DNA of 64,000 nucleotides from Mixta sp. Marseille-Q2659 (GCF_940807255.1 NZ_CALNWY010000016.1:21518-85517), one strand, 5' to 3'; positions 1 to 9,503 are shown, counted from the stretch's first letter. A program made the numbers and translations. The notes: a model not told the origin generated them from the sequence alone.

Positions 1-192
1 GGCACGGCGCAAGATCTGACGCAGCCGCAGCACAGCAATACGATGCGCTACGAAGCGGAGCATTTTGTGCGGCTGGTAACTGAACGACAGATTATGCATG
101 ACGGGCTGGCGCTGGCACGTAGCACCGCGCGGTTGCTGACGGAGATTCGCCGTCAAACCGGCGTGATTTTTCCAGCGGATGACCATCGTTAA
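1..192 (+). CDS. ygjR: YgjR-like oxidoreductase, C-terminal end (partial)
   Basis: An open frame runs from the window edge to a TAA at 190-192 and gives the last 63 residues of a protein. The fragment (QPQHSNTMRYEAEHFVRLV, then an end at FPADDHR) fits the C-terminus of the Gfo/Idh/MocA NAD(P)-dependent oxidoreductase YgjR. The identification leans on position, because ygjR precedes alx in E. coli. The catalytic and nucleotide-binding parts lie outside the window. The stop codon sits inside a short direct repeat (184-211 and 218-245). Confidence 0.7.
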   Translation, partial: GTAQDLTQPQHSNTMRYEAEHFVRLVTERQIMHDGLALARSTARLLTEIRRQTGVIFPADDHR

Positions 193-245
193 ACCAACAA
201 CGCTTTCGGCTATTGCGCATCGTTAAACAACCACGCTTTTCGGCT
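184..245. repeat. Imperfect 28-bp direct duplication over the ygjR stop
   Basis: Bases 184-211 and 218-245 both read CATCGTTAAAC, then a short variable part, then CGCTTTTCGGCT or CGCTTTCGGCT. The first copy contains the ygjR stop codon, so the second looks like a tandem duplication of the gene end. No function is evident. Confidence 0.6.
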
Positions 246-284
246 GACAGAGACAGCACTCTTCAGCCGTTAGCTTAATGCGCG

Positions 285-350
285 ATGTGTCATGTGTCAT
301 GTGTCATGTGTCATGTGTCATGTGTCATGTGTCATGTGTCATGTGTCATG
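285..350. repeat. Perfect 7-bp tandem repeat (ATGTGTC), nine copies
   Basis: Nine exact copies of ATGTGTC fill 285-347, followed by a partial ATG. The array lies between the end of ygjR and the alx promoter and riboswitch region. A perfect short-unit array of this length is prone to slipped-strand copy change. It does not look like a protein-coding repeat. Confidence 0.95.
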
Positions 351-439
351 CTGACTCATCTGATAGCAAAAATAGATCCATCCAATGTAAATATTTCTAA
401 ATATTTCACCCATTACATTGCTTATTACGGAGTCCCCCT

Positions 440-620
440 CTATCTTTTGCCTCAGCAAAGGGGAGTAACTTGTAAGCCGATCGATCGTCATTACGATGCG
501 TTACGCATCCGGTCATTGGGCAACGGGATCATGTTCTGCGTTGTAAGTGAGACCTTGCCGGAAGGCGGGGCTTTGCTTGCGATAAACAGCGGCTGGCGTC
601 TTCCGACGTTAGCCGTTTTT
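440..620 (+). promoter_or_regulatory. yybP-ykoY family Mn2+ riboswitch (alx leader) with terminator hairpin
   Basis: The leader carries the two conserved parts of the yybP-ykoY aptamer: an AAAGGGGAGTAA strand near 462-473 and a GACCTTGCCGG...GGCGGGGCTTTG strand near 551-575. It ends in a terminator-like hairpin: GGCTGGCGTC at 591-600 pairs, with some G-U pairs, with GACGTTAGCC at 605-614, and a T run follows at 616-620. The alx start codon is 22 nt further on. In E. coli the equivalent pH-responsive element responds to Mn2+ and alkaline pH and controls alx. The aptamer boundaries are approximate. Confidence 0.88.
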
Positions 621-642
621 GTTTACTGACAGGATATAATTT

Positions 643-1620
643 ATGCAAACCGTAGGCACACCATTACTCTGGGGCAGTTTTGCCGTTGTCGTGCTGATTA
701 TGTTGGCGATCGATCTCTTTTTACAGGGACGGCGCGGCGCCCAAACCATGACGCTAAAACAGGCGGCCGTCTGGTCGCTGGTGTGGGTTTCCGTTTCGCT
801 GCTGTTTGCCGCCGCGTTCTGGTGGTATCTCGAAGGCAGCGCCGGACGCGAAGTCGCCACCACGCAAACCATGGCGTTTTTAACCGGTTATGTACTGGAA
901 AAAGCGCTGGCGGTGGATAACGTTTTCGTCTGGCTGATGCTGTTCGGCTATTTCGCCGTGCCGCCTGCCTATCAGCGCCGCGTGTTGATCTACGGCGTGT
1001 TGGGTGCCATCGTACTGCGTACCATCATGATTTTCGCCGGTAGCTGGCTGGTTACCCAGTTTAGCTGGATCCTCTATCTGTTCGGCGCCTTCCTGCTGCT
1101 TACCGGCATTAAAATGGCCTTCAGCAAAGAGGACGATGAAAAGTCGGTGGGCGATAAGCCGGTGGTGCGCTGGTTACGCAGCCATCTGCGCATGACCGAT
1201 ACGCTGGAAGGCGAGAAATTTTTTATCCGTCGCAACGGCCTGCTGTACGCAACGCCGCTGCTGCTGGTGTTGATTATGGTTGAGCTGAGCGATGTAATTT
1301 TCGCCGTCGACAGTATTCCGGCTATTTTCGCCGTCACCACCGATCCCTTTATTGTGCTGACCTCAAACCTGTTCGCTATTCTCGGCCTGCGCGCGATGTA
1401 TTTCCTGCTGTCAGGCGTGGCGGAACGCTTCTCTATGCTGAAGTATGGCCTGGCTATCGTGCTGATCTTTATCGGTATTAAGATGCTGATTGTCGATATC
1501 TGGCATATTCCGGTCGCGGTTTCCTTAGGCGTAGTGGGTACGATTCTCGGCCTGACCTTGCTGATTAACGCCTGGGTTAATCACAAAAACGATCGCAAGA
1601 AAGTAGCTGAAACGAAATGA
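643..1620 (+). CDS. alx: Alx, TerC-family Mn2+ exporter
   Basis: A 325-residue integral membrane protein of the TerC/Alx family, close to the full length of E. coli Alx. The family's acidic membrane motifs are present: [12 protein letters not shown] near residues 86-97 and [15 protein letters not shown] near 214-228, with about nine hydrophobic segments. In E. coli, Alx exports Mn2+ and is induced by alkaline pH and manganese. The gene sits directly behind a matching riboswitch, which supports the call. It is monocistronic, with a hairpin 17 nt after its stop. Confidence 0.95.
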   Translation: MQTVGTPLLWGSFAVVVLIMLAIDLFLQGRRGAQTMTLKQAAVWSLVWVSVSLLFAAAFWWYLEGSAGREVATTQTMAFLTGYVLEKALAVDNVFVWLMLFGYFAVPPAYQRRVLIYGVLGAIVLRTIMIFAGSWLVTQFSWILYLFGAFLLLTGIKMAFSKEDDEKSVGDKPVVRWLRSHLRMTDTLEGEKFFIRRNGLLYATPLLLVLIMVELSDVIFAVDSIPAIFAVTTDPFIVLTSNLFAILGLRAMYFLLSGVAERFSMLKYGLAIVLIFIGIKMLIVDIWHIPVAVSLGVVGTILGLTLLINAWVNHKNDRKKVAETK

Positions 1621-1636
1621 CAACGTAATCTTCTGC

Positions 1637-1665
1637 GGGGCGCGTAGCGCCCCGTTGATTATTTT
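1637..1665 (+). terminator. Terminator hairpin after alx
   Basis: GGGGCGC at 1637-1643 pairs perfectly with GCGCCCC at 1647-1653 around a 3-nt loop. The T-rich tail (GTTGATTATTTTG) is interrupted, so strength is uncertain. Confidence 0.6.
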
Positions 1666-1859
1666 GCTCAGACAAGATCAAGCAAATGGAATCACTGTCA
1701 CAGTTCAATTCATTAGAAATAATGAAAATTGATCTCCAGCCAAAAGAGAGAATTTCTGCTTTTCCTGCCATCGCATTTCCTTATACTCCCCCCGGCAAAC
1801 ACTCACGCTGTTTTTAGCTGCGGCAGCAGCAACGGCCACAATAACAATGACTGGTTCTG

Positions 1860-3101
1860 ATGATGGGAAAAAGCTCTTCCACACTGATTGCACGCCTGTT
1901 CGGCGGCAGTCTGGTAAAACAAATCATGGTTGGCCTGGCGGCCGGTATCGCGCTCGCCTGGTTTTCCAAAGAGACCGCGCTGGCGGTAGGCCTGTTTGGG
2001 ACGCTGTTTGTCAGTGCGCTCAAAGCGGTCGCGCCGCTGTTGGTTCTGGTGCTGGTGATTGCCTCCATTGCTAATCACAAGCAGGGACATAAATCCAATA
2101 TCCGCCCGATTATTCTGCTTTATCTGTTAAGCACCTTCTTTGCGGCAGTGGTTGCGGTGGTATGCAGCCATCTCTATCCGCAGGAACTGACGCTGAGCGC
2201 CGCGCAAACCGAAATTACGCCGCCTTCCGGCATTGTTGAGGTATTAAACGGCCTGCTGATGAGCATGGTGGCGAATCCTTTCGATGCGTTAATGCACGCT
2301 AACTATATCGGCATTTTGGTGTGGGCGATTGGTCTGGGCATTGCGTTCCGTCACAGCAGCGATACCACCAAACAGCTGCTTAATGATGCGTCTAATGCCG
2401 TGACTTGGGTGGTACGCATCGTGATCCGCTGCGCGCCGCTGGGCATCTTTGGCCTGGTAGCTTCGATTCTGGCGTCAACCGGCTTTTCGGCGCTGTGGGA
2501 TTATGCCCATCTGCTGACGCTGCTGATTGGCTGTATGCTGCTGATGGCGCTGGTGTTTAACCCGATGCTGGTCTGGTGGAAGATCCGCCGCAACCCTTAT
2601 CCGCTGGTGTTTACCTGCCTGCGTGAAAGTGGCGTTACGGCCTTCTTTACCCGCAGCTCGGCGGCCAACATACCGGTAAATATGGCGCTGGCGAAAAAGC
2701 TGAACCTGGATGAGGATACCTATTCGGTTTCCATTCCGCTGGGCGCGACCATCAGTATGGCTGGCGCCTCCATTACCATTACCGTGCTGACGCTGGCAGC
2801 GGTAAACACGTTGGGCATTCACGTTGACGTGCCGACGGCGGTACTGCTCAGCCTGGTCGCCTCGCTGTGCGCCTGCGGCGCATCCGGCGTCGCGGGCGGC
2901 TCGCTGCTGCTGATTCCGGTGGCCTGTAATATGTTCGGCATCCCTAACGATGTGGCGATGCAGGTAGTCGCGGTCGGCTTTATTATTGGCGTCCTGCAGG
3001 ATTCGGCGGAAACCGCGCTGAACTCCTCTACCGATATTCTGTTTACCGCCGCCGTTTGTCAGGCCGACGAACAGCGCGAAGCGTCAAAAAGCATTGGCTA
3101 A
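1860..3101 (+). CDS. sstT: SstT, Na+/serine-threonine symporter
   Basis: A 413-residue inner-membrane carrier of the dicarboxylate/amino acid:cation symporter family, colinear with E. coli SstT. It contains the family re-entrant loop [16 protein letters not shown], the [20 protein letters not shown] segment, and [17 protein letters not shown] near the C-terminus. It imports serine and threonine with Na+. The start has two adjacent ATG codons (1860 and 1863) and no clear Shine-Dalgarno sequence, so the exact first residue is uncertain. It follows alx as in E. coli but lies over 200 nt away behind a hairpin, so it is probably its own transcript. Confidence 0.95.
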   Translation: MMGKSSSTLIARLFGGSLVKQIMVGLAAGIALAWFSKETALAVGLFGTLFVSALKAVAPLLVLVLVIASIANHKQGHKSNIRPIILLYLLSTFFAAVVAVVCSHLYPQELTLSAAQTEITPPSGIVEVLNGLLMSMVANPFDALMHANYIGILVWAIGLGIAFRHSSDTTKQLLNDASNAVTWVVRIVIRCAPLGIFGLVASILASTGFSALWDYAHLLTLLIGCMLLMALVFNPMLVWWKIRRNPYPLVFTCLRESGVTAFFTRSSAANIPVNMALAKKLNLDEDTYSVSIPLGATISMAGASITITVLTLAAVNTLGIHVDVPTAVLLSLVASLCACGASGVAGGSLLLIPVACNMFGIPNDVAMQVVAVGFIIGVLQDSAETALNSSTDILFTAAVCQADEQREASKSIG

Positions 3102-3270
3102 AAGCCAAACTTTCTTTGTAACCAGAGTGAGTTTGGTGATGTAAAAACAGAAGACGCCAGGCCTGTTTCCTGAACAAGCTACGGCCTGTAATCCCGCCCT
3201 GTACGGCGTTCGGCTGCTATTTCAGGCTAATGAGATAACCTGTGTTCTGACGTTTTCCATAAATCTTAAG

Positions 3271-3296
3271 AAAACCCGGCATCAGCCGGGCTTTTT
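3271..3296. terminator. Bidirectional terminator between sstT and the type VI cassette
   Basis: CCCGGC at 3275-3280 and GCCGGG at 3285-3290 form a hairpin, flanked by AAAA on the left and CTTTTTC on the right. It can stop transcription of sstT (plus strand) and of the convergent cassette (minus strand). Confidence 0.85.
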
Positions 3297-3303
3297 CTGG
3301 GGG

Positions 3304-3771
3304 TTACTTCATGGTTTTTTGTGCTATCTCTTGCCTGATTTCGACCATGACATCCCGCATTGTTTCAAGGCATTCCGCAGCCGCTGGGCCAGCCATTTTT
3401 AGCGCCGGTTCAGCCTTCGCAAAATAATCTTCAATTTGCACCTGTGTAAAACGGTTCATACCAGGAATGCTGCATATTAGCGAAGTACCGAAACGCTGCT
3501 TCAGGCGGTCTGTACTCTTGTCCAGCGGCCTGGTTGCGTTAATCACCGATACCGGGTCTTTAATTAGCGCCATGCTAATAGCGGTCGTCAATTCCTCCGC
3601 GCGTTCACCATCAAGGCTATCACCAATAGCGTCCATCTTTTCCGGCAGCGCCTGGATCGTTTGGCGGTCTGCCTGTTCTACCTGCCGAATATAAGCGCGC
3701 CATCCGCTCGACGATGCCATACACGCTGTCAACAGAATAGAAGCGACCAGAACAACGGCACGTCCAGTCAT
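3304..3771 (-). CDS. Probable lipoprotein immunity protein for the adjacent Tlde1-like effector
   Basis: A 155-residue protein. It starts with a signal peptide ending in a lipobox (SILLTAC, Cys17), so it should be a lipidated envelope protein. The rest is mostly charged and probably helical; I recognise no domain in it. Its ATG overlaps the stop of the upstream effector gene by 4 bp (ATGA), a sign of coupled translation. Effectors of the Tlde1 type act on peptidoglycan in the periplasm and their cognate immunity proteins act there too, so location and coupling support an immunity role. That role is inference; the sequence alone does not identify a known immunity family. Confidence 0.65.
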   Translation of the reverse strand: MTGRAVVLVASILLTACMASSSGWRAYIRQVEQADRQTIQALPEKMDAIGDSLDGERAEELTTAISMALIKDPVSVINATRPLDKSTDRLKQRFGTSLICSIPGMNRFTQVQIEDYFAKAEPALKMAGPAAAECLETMRDVMVEIRQEIAQKTMK

Positions 3772-4130
3772 CTGACCACCTCCAGCGTATTATCCGTTGA
3801 CTGAATAATTTTATAGCGAATACCTGGCCCCAGGATAATGCAGCCCTCAGAAGCGAAACCGGGTACCGCTGGCGGCTTCCTCTCACCGTGAATACGAAAC
3901 AGCGAGCGCCCAAAGCTTTCGCCAGAGGTCTGATTAAGGATGATGGTCATTGGCCCTTTTGAATTCGAATGCCCGCTAATACGCCACGTTCCGCGAGGAA
4001 TTGGCCCCATGCTTTTAACGTGCTGCCGATCCGGATTATTTTTGTTGGTCAGATTACCTGAATAACCTTTGCCCACTAATTTCCCTTTGTGCCATAGCTC
4101 GCCGGAACTTTGATAGTATATCCATGCCAT
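3768..4130 (-). CDS. Tlde1-like type VI effector (DUF2778, L,D-transpeptidase-related)
   Basis: A 120-residue protein with the features of DUF2778/Tlde1 effectors: a GPIPRGTWRI motif at residues 42-51, a catalytic-type His-Gly at 81-82 (FRIHG), and SEGCI with Cys97. These match the His/Cys active site of L,D-transpeptidase-related enzymes. Tlde1 effectors are delivered by the type VI secretion system and act on the tetrapeptide stems of target-cell peptidoglycan. There is no signal peptide, as expected for a delivered effector. It lies 12 nt behind hcp, has a strong AAGGAG site, and overlaps the probable immunity gene. Family assignment is firm; activity is inferred. Confidence 0.85.
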   Translation of the reverse strand: MAWIYYQSSGELWHKGKLVGKGYSGNLTNKNNPDRQHVKSMGPIPRGTWRISGHSNSKGPMTIILNQTSGESFGRSLFRIHGERKPPAVPGFASEGCIILGPGIRYKIIQSTDNTLEVVR

Positions 4131-4142
4131 AAATTGTTCTCC

Positions 4143-4634
4143 TTATGCTACGCAGCGTTCCTTCCAGCTATCAGAATGAATAATATTTCCATCCAGATAT
4201 TTCCAGGTTATTTTTTCATAGTTCATTTCAATTACCTCCATGTGTTCGTGACGCTCATAGTGAGGATCTTTAACATCTTCCATAATTGGCACAACGCAGG
4301 TAATGCGGACGTTCTCAAGGAATACGTTGAAATATTCCTCTTCCTGTCCGGCGTAATTAATTCGATAGAATTTAAGCTCTGCTGATTTTAAAAGCTTCCC
4401 AGCGCTAACGAATTGATAAAGGTATGGGCTGGAAGCGTCTAACGCTTTGGTAAGGACAAAAGGCGCATGTTCACGTGTTGCCGTTATTTTGCCGGACAGC
4501 GCATCGGTAGGGAGCGATACTGCGTGAGCCAACGCGGTTATCTCTATGCTTCCCTCACGTTGATGTACCTCTACAGAGCCTTTGACGGGGTTTCCACCAT
4601 CGTCCATTAACCATAAATAAACAGGTATAGCCAT
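4143..4634 (-). CDS. hcp: Hcp, type VI secretion tube protein
   Basis: A 163-residue protein of the Hcp family (hexameric tube protein of the type VI secretion system). It starts MAIPVYLWLMDDGGNPVKGS and carries the family pattern of a beta-barrel with YQFVSAGKLLKSAELKFYR in the middle. It is a stand-alone Hcp of normal size without a fused C-terminal toxin. A good AAGGAG site lies 7 nt before the ATG. No other type VI component (VgrG, TssB/C, ClpV) is in the window, so this is an orphan Hcp that would depend on machinery elsewhere. It probably carries the small effector encoded next in its lumen; that pairing is inferred from adjacency. Confidence 0.9.
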   Translation of the reverse strand: MAIPVYLWLMDDGGNPVKGSVEVHQREGSIEITALAHAVSLPTDALSGKITATREHAPFVLTKALDASSPYLYQFVSAGKLLKSAELKFYRINYAGQEEEYFNVFLENVRITCVVPIMEDVKDPHYERHEHMEVIEMNYEKITWKYLDGNIIHSDSWKERCVA

Positions 4635-5024
4635 TCAACGAACTCCTTTTCGTAACAAGGGAGATAATTATTATATTTTTTTCTGTTACGGTTAAAAAGC
4701 CATCTGAAATTTTATTGATATAAATTAAAAAAATTTATCGATTTTGATTTTTCGTTTTAACCGGAAGGGATATATGGCAAGGGTGAGCGGAACATTAAAT
4801 GTTAGGGACTAAAGTTCAACAAGTAATAGCCGTCGTATTTTTTCCCGTCAGGCTGGGAGCCTGTTAATCTAATCTGCGATGAGATTTGAAAAAGCAACCG
4901 TACCGTTACGCTCTCCAGAAAAATCGGCGACGAGTTGATATAGATGATGCCGCTATCAATAGGTCGCCGAAGTCCTGTCGGTTTTAATATCAACGTTAAT
5001 ATTGTCGATATAATTATTGTTGGC
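4635..5024. other. AT-rich gap between hcp and uxaA
   Basis: About 390 nt without a convincing gene. The hcp-proximal part (about 4650-4800) is strongly AT-rich and probably holds the hcp promoter; I could not assign -35/-10 boxes with confidence. The only frame of note is 4802-4993 on the minus strand, listed separately. No clear terminator for uxaA is seen. Confidence 0.6.
4802..4993 (-). pseudogene. Possible remnant of a second immunity-like gene
   Basis: A 63-codon frame upstream of hcp on the same strand. It ends RLTGSQPDGKKYDGYYLLNF followed by SP, a pattern that loosely recalls the C-termini of DUF1629/Imm11-type immunity proteins. It has no good ribosome binding site and is much shorter than that family. 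It may be a leftover of an earlier effector-immunity pair or a chance frame. Confidence 0.2.
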
Positions 5025-6515
5025 TTACAGCGTCACGCCGCTTTTGAAAATGGCCAGCTCGCGGAAATCATTGCGCTCATTGTTGGTCAGTTTGCCGTTG
5101 GCGACCTCCACAATGTAATCCACAAAGCTATCCAGCAAACTCTCCATGGCCATGCCCTGCACCAGCGGCCCGGCGTTAAAATCGATCCAGTGCGGTTTGC
5201 GCTCTGCCAGCTCGCTGTTGGTGGCGATTTTCACCGTCGGAACAAAGCCGCCGTAAGGCGTGCCGCGTCCGGTGGTGAACAGCACCATATGGCAGCCTGC
5301 GCCCGCCAGCGCGCTGGTGGCGACCGCATCGTTGCCCGGCGCGCTTAGCAGATTCAGCCCCGGCTGACGCAGGCGCTCGCCATACTTCAGCACGTCCACT
5401 ACCTTGCTCTGCCCCGCTTTTTGCGTACAACCCAGCGATTTTTCCTCCAGCGTGGTGATGCCGCCCGCTTTATTACCCGGCGACGGATTTTCATAAATCG
5501 GCTGCTGGTGGGCGATAAAGTAGCGCTTGAAGTCATTGATCATCGCCACGGTTTTTTCAAAGGTCGCTTCGTCCCGACAGCGGCTCATCAAAATACGCTC
5601 CGCACCGAACATTTCCGGTACTTCGGTCAGCACGGTGGTGCCGCCGTTGGCGATCATCCGATCGGAGAAGCGTCCCAGCAGCGGGTTGGCGGTGATGCCG
5701 GAGAAACCATCGGAACCGCCGCACTCCAGGCCAAACCTCAGCTCGCTCAGCCGTCCAGCCTCGCGCCGATCGTGACGCATCACCTGATAGAGCTGATGCA
5801 AACGTGCTAATCCCGCTTCAACTTCATCTTCCTGCTGCTGACAGATCATAAAGCTGACGCGATCGCTGTCGTAGCCGCCCAGCGTCTCGCGAAATATGTC
5901 TACCTGATTGTTTTCGCAGCCGAGGCCGATCACCAGCACGGCGCCGGCATTGGGATGGCGCACCATATTTTGCAGCATGGTGCGGGTGTTCTCATGATCC
6001 TGGCCGAGCTGCGAGCAGCCAAACGGATGGCTGAACAGATGCACGCCGTCGATGTCGGCGGCATCGTCGCTTTCACGCAGAAAGCGCTGCAGGATTTGAC
6101 GCGCAATGCCGTTAACGCAGCCCACCGTCGGCAGGATCCACAGCTCGTTGCGGATTCCAACCTCGCCATTGGCGCGGCGGTAAACCTGAATCTCCCGATC
6201 GGCCGCCTGCGGCGGCAGCGTAATAAAATCGGGCTGGTACTGATACTCATCCAGATCGCTGAGATTGGTGCGCGCATTTTGCGCATGAACATGCTCGCCT
6301 GCGGCAATCGGCTGTGTTGCATGACCAATCGGCAAACCGTATTTGATCACATGCTCATCGACGGCAATCGATCGCAGCGCAAATTTATGTCCGCGAGCAA
6401 CCGGCTGACGCAACGTGACGGTAACGTCATCCAGCGTCAGCACGCTACCCTCATCAAGATCGCTGAGCGCGACGGCGACATTGTCGCGCGGCGCTATTTT
6501 AATCGCTTGCTGCAT
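5025..6515 (-). CDS. uxaA: UxaA, altronate dehydratase
   Basis: 496 residues, colinear with E. coli UxaA over its whole length. The N-terminal SAF domain (about 1-95) is followed by the large dehydratase domain with VIGLGCENNQVD, FGLECGGSDGFSGITANP and GCTQKAGQSKVVDVL; the cysteines are those expected for the family. It dehydrates D-altronate to 2-keto-3-deoxygluconate in the galacturonate branch of hexuronate breakdown. It is the last gene of a tight uxaC-uxaB-uxaA run, 12 nt behind uxaB. In E. coli uxaB lies elsewhere; a uxaCBA operon is known from plant-associated soft-rot enterobacteria. Confidence 0.97.
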   Translation of the reverse strand: MQQAIKIAPRDNVAVALSDLDEGSVLTLDDVTVTLRQPVARGHKFALRSIAVDEHVIKYGLPIGHATQPIAAGEHVHAQNARTNLSDLDEYQYQPDFITLPPQAADREIQVYRRANGEVGIRNELWILPTVGCVNGIARQILQRFLRESDDAADIDGVHLFSHPFGCSQLGQDHENTRTMLQNMVRHPNAGAVLVIGLGCENNQVDIFRETLGGYDSDRVSFMICQQQEDEVEAGLARLHQLYQVMRHDRREAGRLSELRFGLECGGSDGFSGITANPLLGRFSDRMIANGGTTVLTEVPEMFGAERILMSRCRDEATFEKTVAMINDFKRYFIAHQQPIYENPSPGNKAGGITTLEEKSLGCTQKAGQSKVVDVLKYGERLRQPGLNLLSAPGNDAVATSALAGAGCHMVLFTTGRGTPYGGFVPTVKIATNSELAERKPHWIDFNAGPLVQGMAMESLLDSFVDYIVEVANGKLTNNERNDFRELAIFKSGVTL

Positions 6516-6527
6516 AGCCGGTATTCC

Positions 6528-7973
6528 TCACTGTGGTAATGCCGCTCGCATGCCGTGAGCGGTAATATTTTGCAGGTGTTGCGTGACGGCCTCGACGAGG
6601 CCCGGCTGTTGACTGAGATCGCACTGCCAGTGTTGCTCATCGCTCAGCACCGCGCTGACCAACTGCTGGAGCGAAATTGCGCCCTGCGCCTGCTGTGACC
6701 AGAGCGTGGCAAAGCGATCCAGCCACTGGGCGTCATCCTGAAGCGGATAACGTTCGCCGTTGCGCTCGCCGCGGTAGTAAGCGATCAGCGCCGCCAGCGC
6801 AAAGGTAATGCGCGTCGGCCACTGGCCGCGTTGCTGATGCGCGGTCAGCAGCTGCGGCAGCAGACGCGTGCGGAATTTGGTCATGCTGTTCAGGGCAATG
6901 GCGGAGAGCTGATGGCGAATAAAGGGATTGCGGAAACGTCCCAGTACCGCGTCCGCAAAGCGATGCAGATCGTCTGCCGGCAGATCGAGCCCCGGAATCA
7001 CTTCCTCGCGCAGCAGATTGTCGATAAAGGTGGCGATTTGCGCATCGTCCATCGCTTCGCCCACGGTATTCAGTCCGGCAAGCCAGGCGATCGGCACCAT
7101 CGCCGTATGGGCGCCGTTCAGGATTGCCACCTTCTGCTCTTTCCACGGCTTGATATCGTCCACCAGGCGGATATTGAGCGGCAGCGCGTCGAGTTTTAAT
7201 TCATCGGCGACCTGTTGCGGCCCCTGGATAACGAACAGGTAAAATACCTCGCCCGCCACCATCAGCGGATCGCGATAGCCAAGCGTGCTGAACAGCGTTT
7301 CGGCCTCTTCCGCCGGATAGCCGGGCACGATGCGATCCACCAGCGTGTTGCAGAAAATATTGTGCTGCGCTACCCAGGCGCGGAACTCGGCAGGCAACTG
7401 CCAGATTTGCGCATAGCGCAGCACCAGTTCACGCAGCGCGTCGCCGTTATTATCGATCAACTCGCAGGGCAGAATGATCCAGCCTTTATCCGCCGCGCCA
7501 GAAAAGTGCTGCCAGCGCGCCCAGAGCAGCTGGGTGACCTTGCCGGGAAAAGATCGCGCCGGACGGTCATCCAGCCGATCTTCGGCGTTAAAGGCAATCC
7601 CCGCTTCGGTGGTATTGGAGAACATAAAGCGAATACGCGCGTCCTGCGCCAGTTCGATAAACTGCTCAAACTGACGATACGGCTGAATCTCCTGATTGAC
7701 CGAGCGAATCAGCCGCGGCTCGCTAACCACTTCTCCCTGCGCATTCAGCCCACGAATCAGCGCGGTATAGAGCCCGTCCTGATGGTTAAGCGTGTAATCG
7801 ACCTGACGATCGATGGGCCGGATAACCGTGACGCCCGCATCCAGATCGCTGTTCGCATTCAGCAGATCGATCTGCCAGTCGATAAAGGCGCGTAAAAAGT
7901 TACCCTCGCCAAACTGGATAATGCGGGTCGGATATTGCGGTCCGGGAAAATTTTTGCGATTAAGGGTTTGCAT
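6528..7973 (-). CDS. uxaB: UxaB, tagaturonate reductase (altronate oxidoreductase)
   Basis: 481 residues of the mannitol dehydrogenase family, with the N-terminal nucleotide-binding part around [19 protein letters not shown] and the catalytic-domain segment [20 protein letters not shown]. It reduces D-tagaturonate to D-altronate with NADH, the step between UxaC and UxaA. The genes around it are in pathway order (isomerase, reductase, dehydratase), 14 nt behind uxaC and 12 nt before uxaA, so the three are almost certainly one transcript controlled from the region upstream of uxaC. Confidence 0.97.
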   Translation of the reverse strand: MQTLNRKNFPGPQYPTRIIQFGEGNFLRAFIDWQIDLLNANSDLDAGVTVIRPIDRQVDYTLNHQDGLYTALIRGLNAQGEVVSEPRLIRSVNQEIQPYRQFEQFIELAQDARIRFMFSNTTEAGIAFNAEDRLDDRPARSFPGKVTQLLWARWQHFSGAADKGWIILPCELIDNNGDALRELVLRYAQIWQLPAEFRAWVAQHNIFCNTLVDRIVPGYPAEEAETLFSTLGYRDPLMVAGEVFYLFVIQGPQQVADELKLDALPLNIRLVDDIKPWKEQKVAILNGAHTAMVPIAWLAGLNTVGEAMDDAQIATFIDNLLREEVIPGLDLPADDLHRFADAVLGRFRNPFIRHQLSAIALNSMTKFRTRLLPQLLTAHQQRGQWPTRITFALAALIAYYRGERNGERYPLQDDAQWLDRFATLWSQQAQGAISLQQLVSAVLSDEQHWQCDLSQQPGLVEAVTQHLQNITAHGMRAALPQ

Positions 7974-7987
7974 GGTTTTTCCTCGGA

Positions 7988-9397
7988 TTACAGCTCAATG
8001 CCGAAATAGTCGCGGGCGTTGTTGAAACAGATGTTTTTCACCATATTGCCCAGCAGATCGATGTCGGCAGGCGCTTCGCCGTTTTCCACCCAGCGGCCGA
8101 TCATCTGGCACAGCAAGCGACGGAAATATTCATGGCGCGTATAGGAGAGGAAGCTGCGGCTGTCGGTTAACATACCGACAAAGCGGCTGAGCAGGCCCAT
8201 TTGGGCCAGCTGCATCATCTGACGCTGCATGCCGTCCAGCTGATCGTTAAACCACCAGGCGGAACCAAACTGCATTTTGCCCGGCTCGCCTTCACCCTGG
8301 AAATTGCCAGCCATGGTTGCCAGCACTTCGTTATCGCGTGGGTTCAGGCAATAAAGGATGGTTTTCGGCAGCGCGTTATTGCGGTTTTGCGCATCCAGCA
8401 GGCGCGCCAGCGGCTCAGCCATCGGACGATCGTTAATCGAATCGAAGCCGACATCTGGCCCCAGCAGCTGCAGCTGACGACGGTTGTTATTGCGTAACGC
8501 ACCGATGTGATATTGCTGCACCCAGCCGCGACGGGCGTATTCCGCGCCCAGCCAGACCAGCACTGCGGTTTTAAACTGCGCCACTTCCTGTTCGGACGGC
8601 GCGCTGCCCTGCAGACGACGCGCCAGAATCGCATCCAACTCGCTCTCATCCGCTTCAGCAAACAGCACTACATCCAACGCATGGTCGGACACTTTGCAGC
8701 CGTGCGCGGCAAAGTGGTCCAGACGCTTGCTTAAGGCACGGCGCAAATCATCAAAGCGGCCAATGTCGATATCCGCAACGACGCCCAGCTTCTGCATATA
8801 GTCGTTAAAGCCTTCGGCTTCGATATTGAAGGCTTTGTCAGGACGCCAGCTCGGCAGTACTTTGATACCGAAACTTGCATCCTGCGCCAGGCGCTGATGA
8901 TGTTGTAAGTCGTCAATCGGATCGTCGGTAGTGCCCACCATGCGTACGTTCATCTGCTGCATGATGCCGCGCGCGGTAAAGTCATCCTGCTCCAGCAGAG
9001 CGTTACATTCATCCCAAATACGATCGGCGGTTTTTTCCGAGAGCAGGACGTTAGTAATGCCGAACGGACGACGCAATTCAAGATGCGTCCAGTGATAGAG
9101 CGGGTTGCCGATAGTGTGCGGCACGGTGCGCGCCCAGGCATTGAATTTTTCACGATCGCTGGCATCGCCGGTGCAAAGCGCTTCCGGTACACCATTTGCG
9201 CGCATCGCACGCCATTTATAGTGATCGCCCTTCAGCCAGATGTCATACAGATTGTTAAAACGGTAGTTGTCCGCAATCTGCTGCGGCGGCAGATGACAGT
9301 GGTAATCAAAGATAGGCTGATCGGCCGCGTAGTCATGATACAGACGGCGGGAAAATTCACTATCGAGTAAAAAATCTTCGGTCATAAAACGGGACAT
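7988..9397 (-). CDS. uxaC: UxaC, uronate (glucuronate/galacturonate) isomerase
   Basis: 469 residues, full length for UxaC of the amidohydrolase superfamily. Metal-binding and active-site parts are visible: [15 protein letters not shown] near the N-terminus (HxH) and [20 protein letters not shown] near the C-terminus. It isomerises D-glucuronate to D-fructuronate and D-galacturonate to D-tagaturonate. First gene of uxaCBA, divergent from exuT, with candidate CRP and ExuR sites in the shared 422-nt upstream region. Confidence 0.97.
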   Translation of the reverse strand: MSRFMTEDFLLDSEFSRRLYHDYAADQPIFDYHCHLPPQQIADNYRFNNLYDIWLKGDHYKWRAMRANGVPEALCTGDASDREKFNAWARTVPHTIGNPLYHWTHLELRRPFGITNVLLSEKTADRIWDECNALLEQDDFTARGIMQQMNVRMVGTTDDPIDDLQHHQRLAQDASFGIKVLPSWRPDKAFNIEAEGFNDYMQKLGVVADIDIGRFDDLRRALSKRLDHFAAHGCKVSDHALDVVLFAEADESELDAILARRLQGSAPSEQEVAQFKTAVLVWLGAEYARRGWVQQYHIGALRNNNRRQLQLLGPDVGFDSINDRPMAEPLARLLDAQNRNNALPKTILYCLNPRDNEVLATMAGNFQGEGEPGKMQFGSAWWFNDQLDGMQRQMMQLAQMGLLSRFVGMLTDSRSFLSYTRHEYFRRLLCQMIGRWVENGEAPADIDLLGNMVKNICFNNARDYFGIEL

Positions 9398-9487
9398 TCC
9401 GGTCTCCTCTTACATGAACGTAGCGGATGCGTTCAGCTGATGGCAGAAAAGCTATCATACCAATTGCGCGAGCCGCAGAGATTAATT

Positions 9488-9503
9488 TGAGATCTGACTC
9501 ACA
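9488..9503. promoter_or_regulatory. Candidate CRP site upstream of uxaC
   Basis: TGAGA-N6-TCACA matches the CRP core TGTGA-N6-TCACA at 9 of 10 positions. It lies about 90 nt upstream of the uxaC start, consistent with catabolite control of hexuronate genes. Confidence 0.6.

Noticed and set aside
285..350. CRISPR-like array
   Set aside because: The repeats are contiguous 7-mers with no spacers.
285..629. 114-codon frame starting in the 7-bp repeats (MCHVSCV repeats)
   Set aside because: It is a translation of the tandem repeat followed by the riboswitch leader, with no ribosome site; the conserved RNA structure explains the sequence.
1799..1862. Thr/Ala-rich codons (like a threonine leader peptide) just before sstT
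   Set aside because: The frame has no proper start codon or ribosome site upstream, and no attenuator hairpin follows, so a leader peptide cannot be supported.
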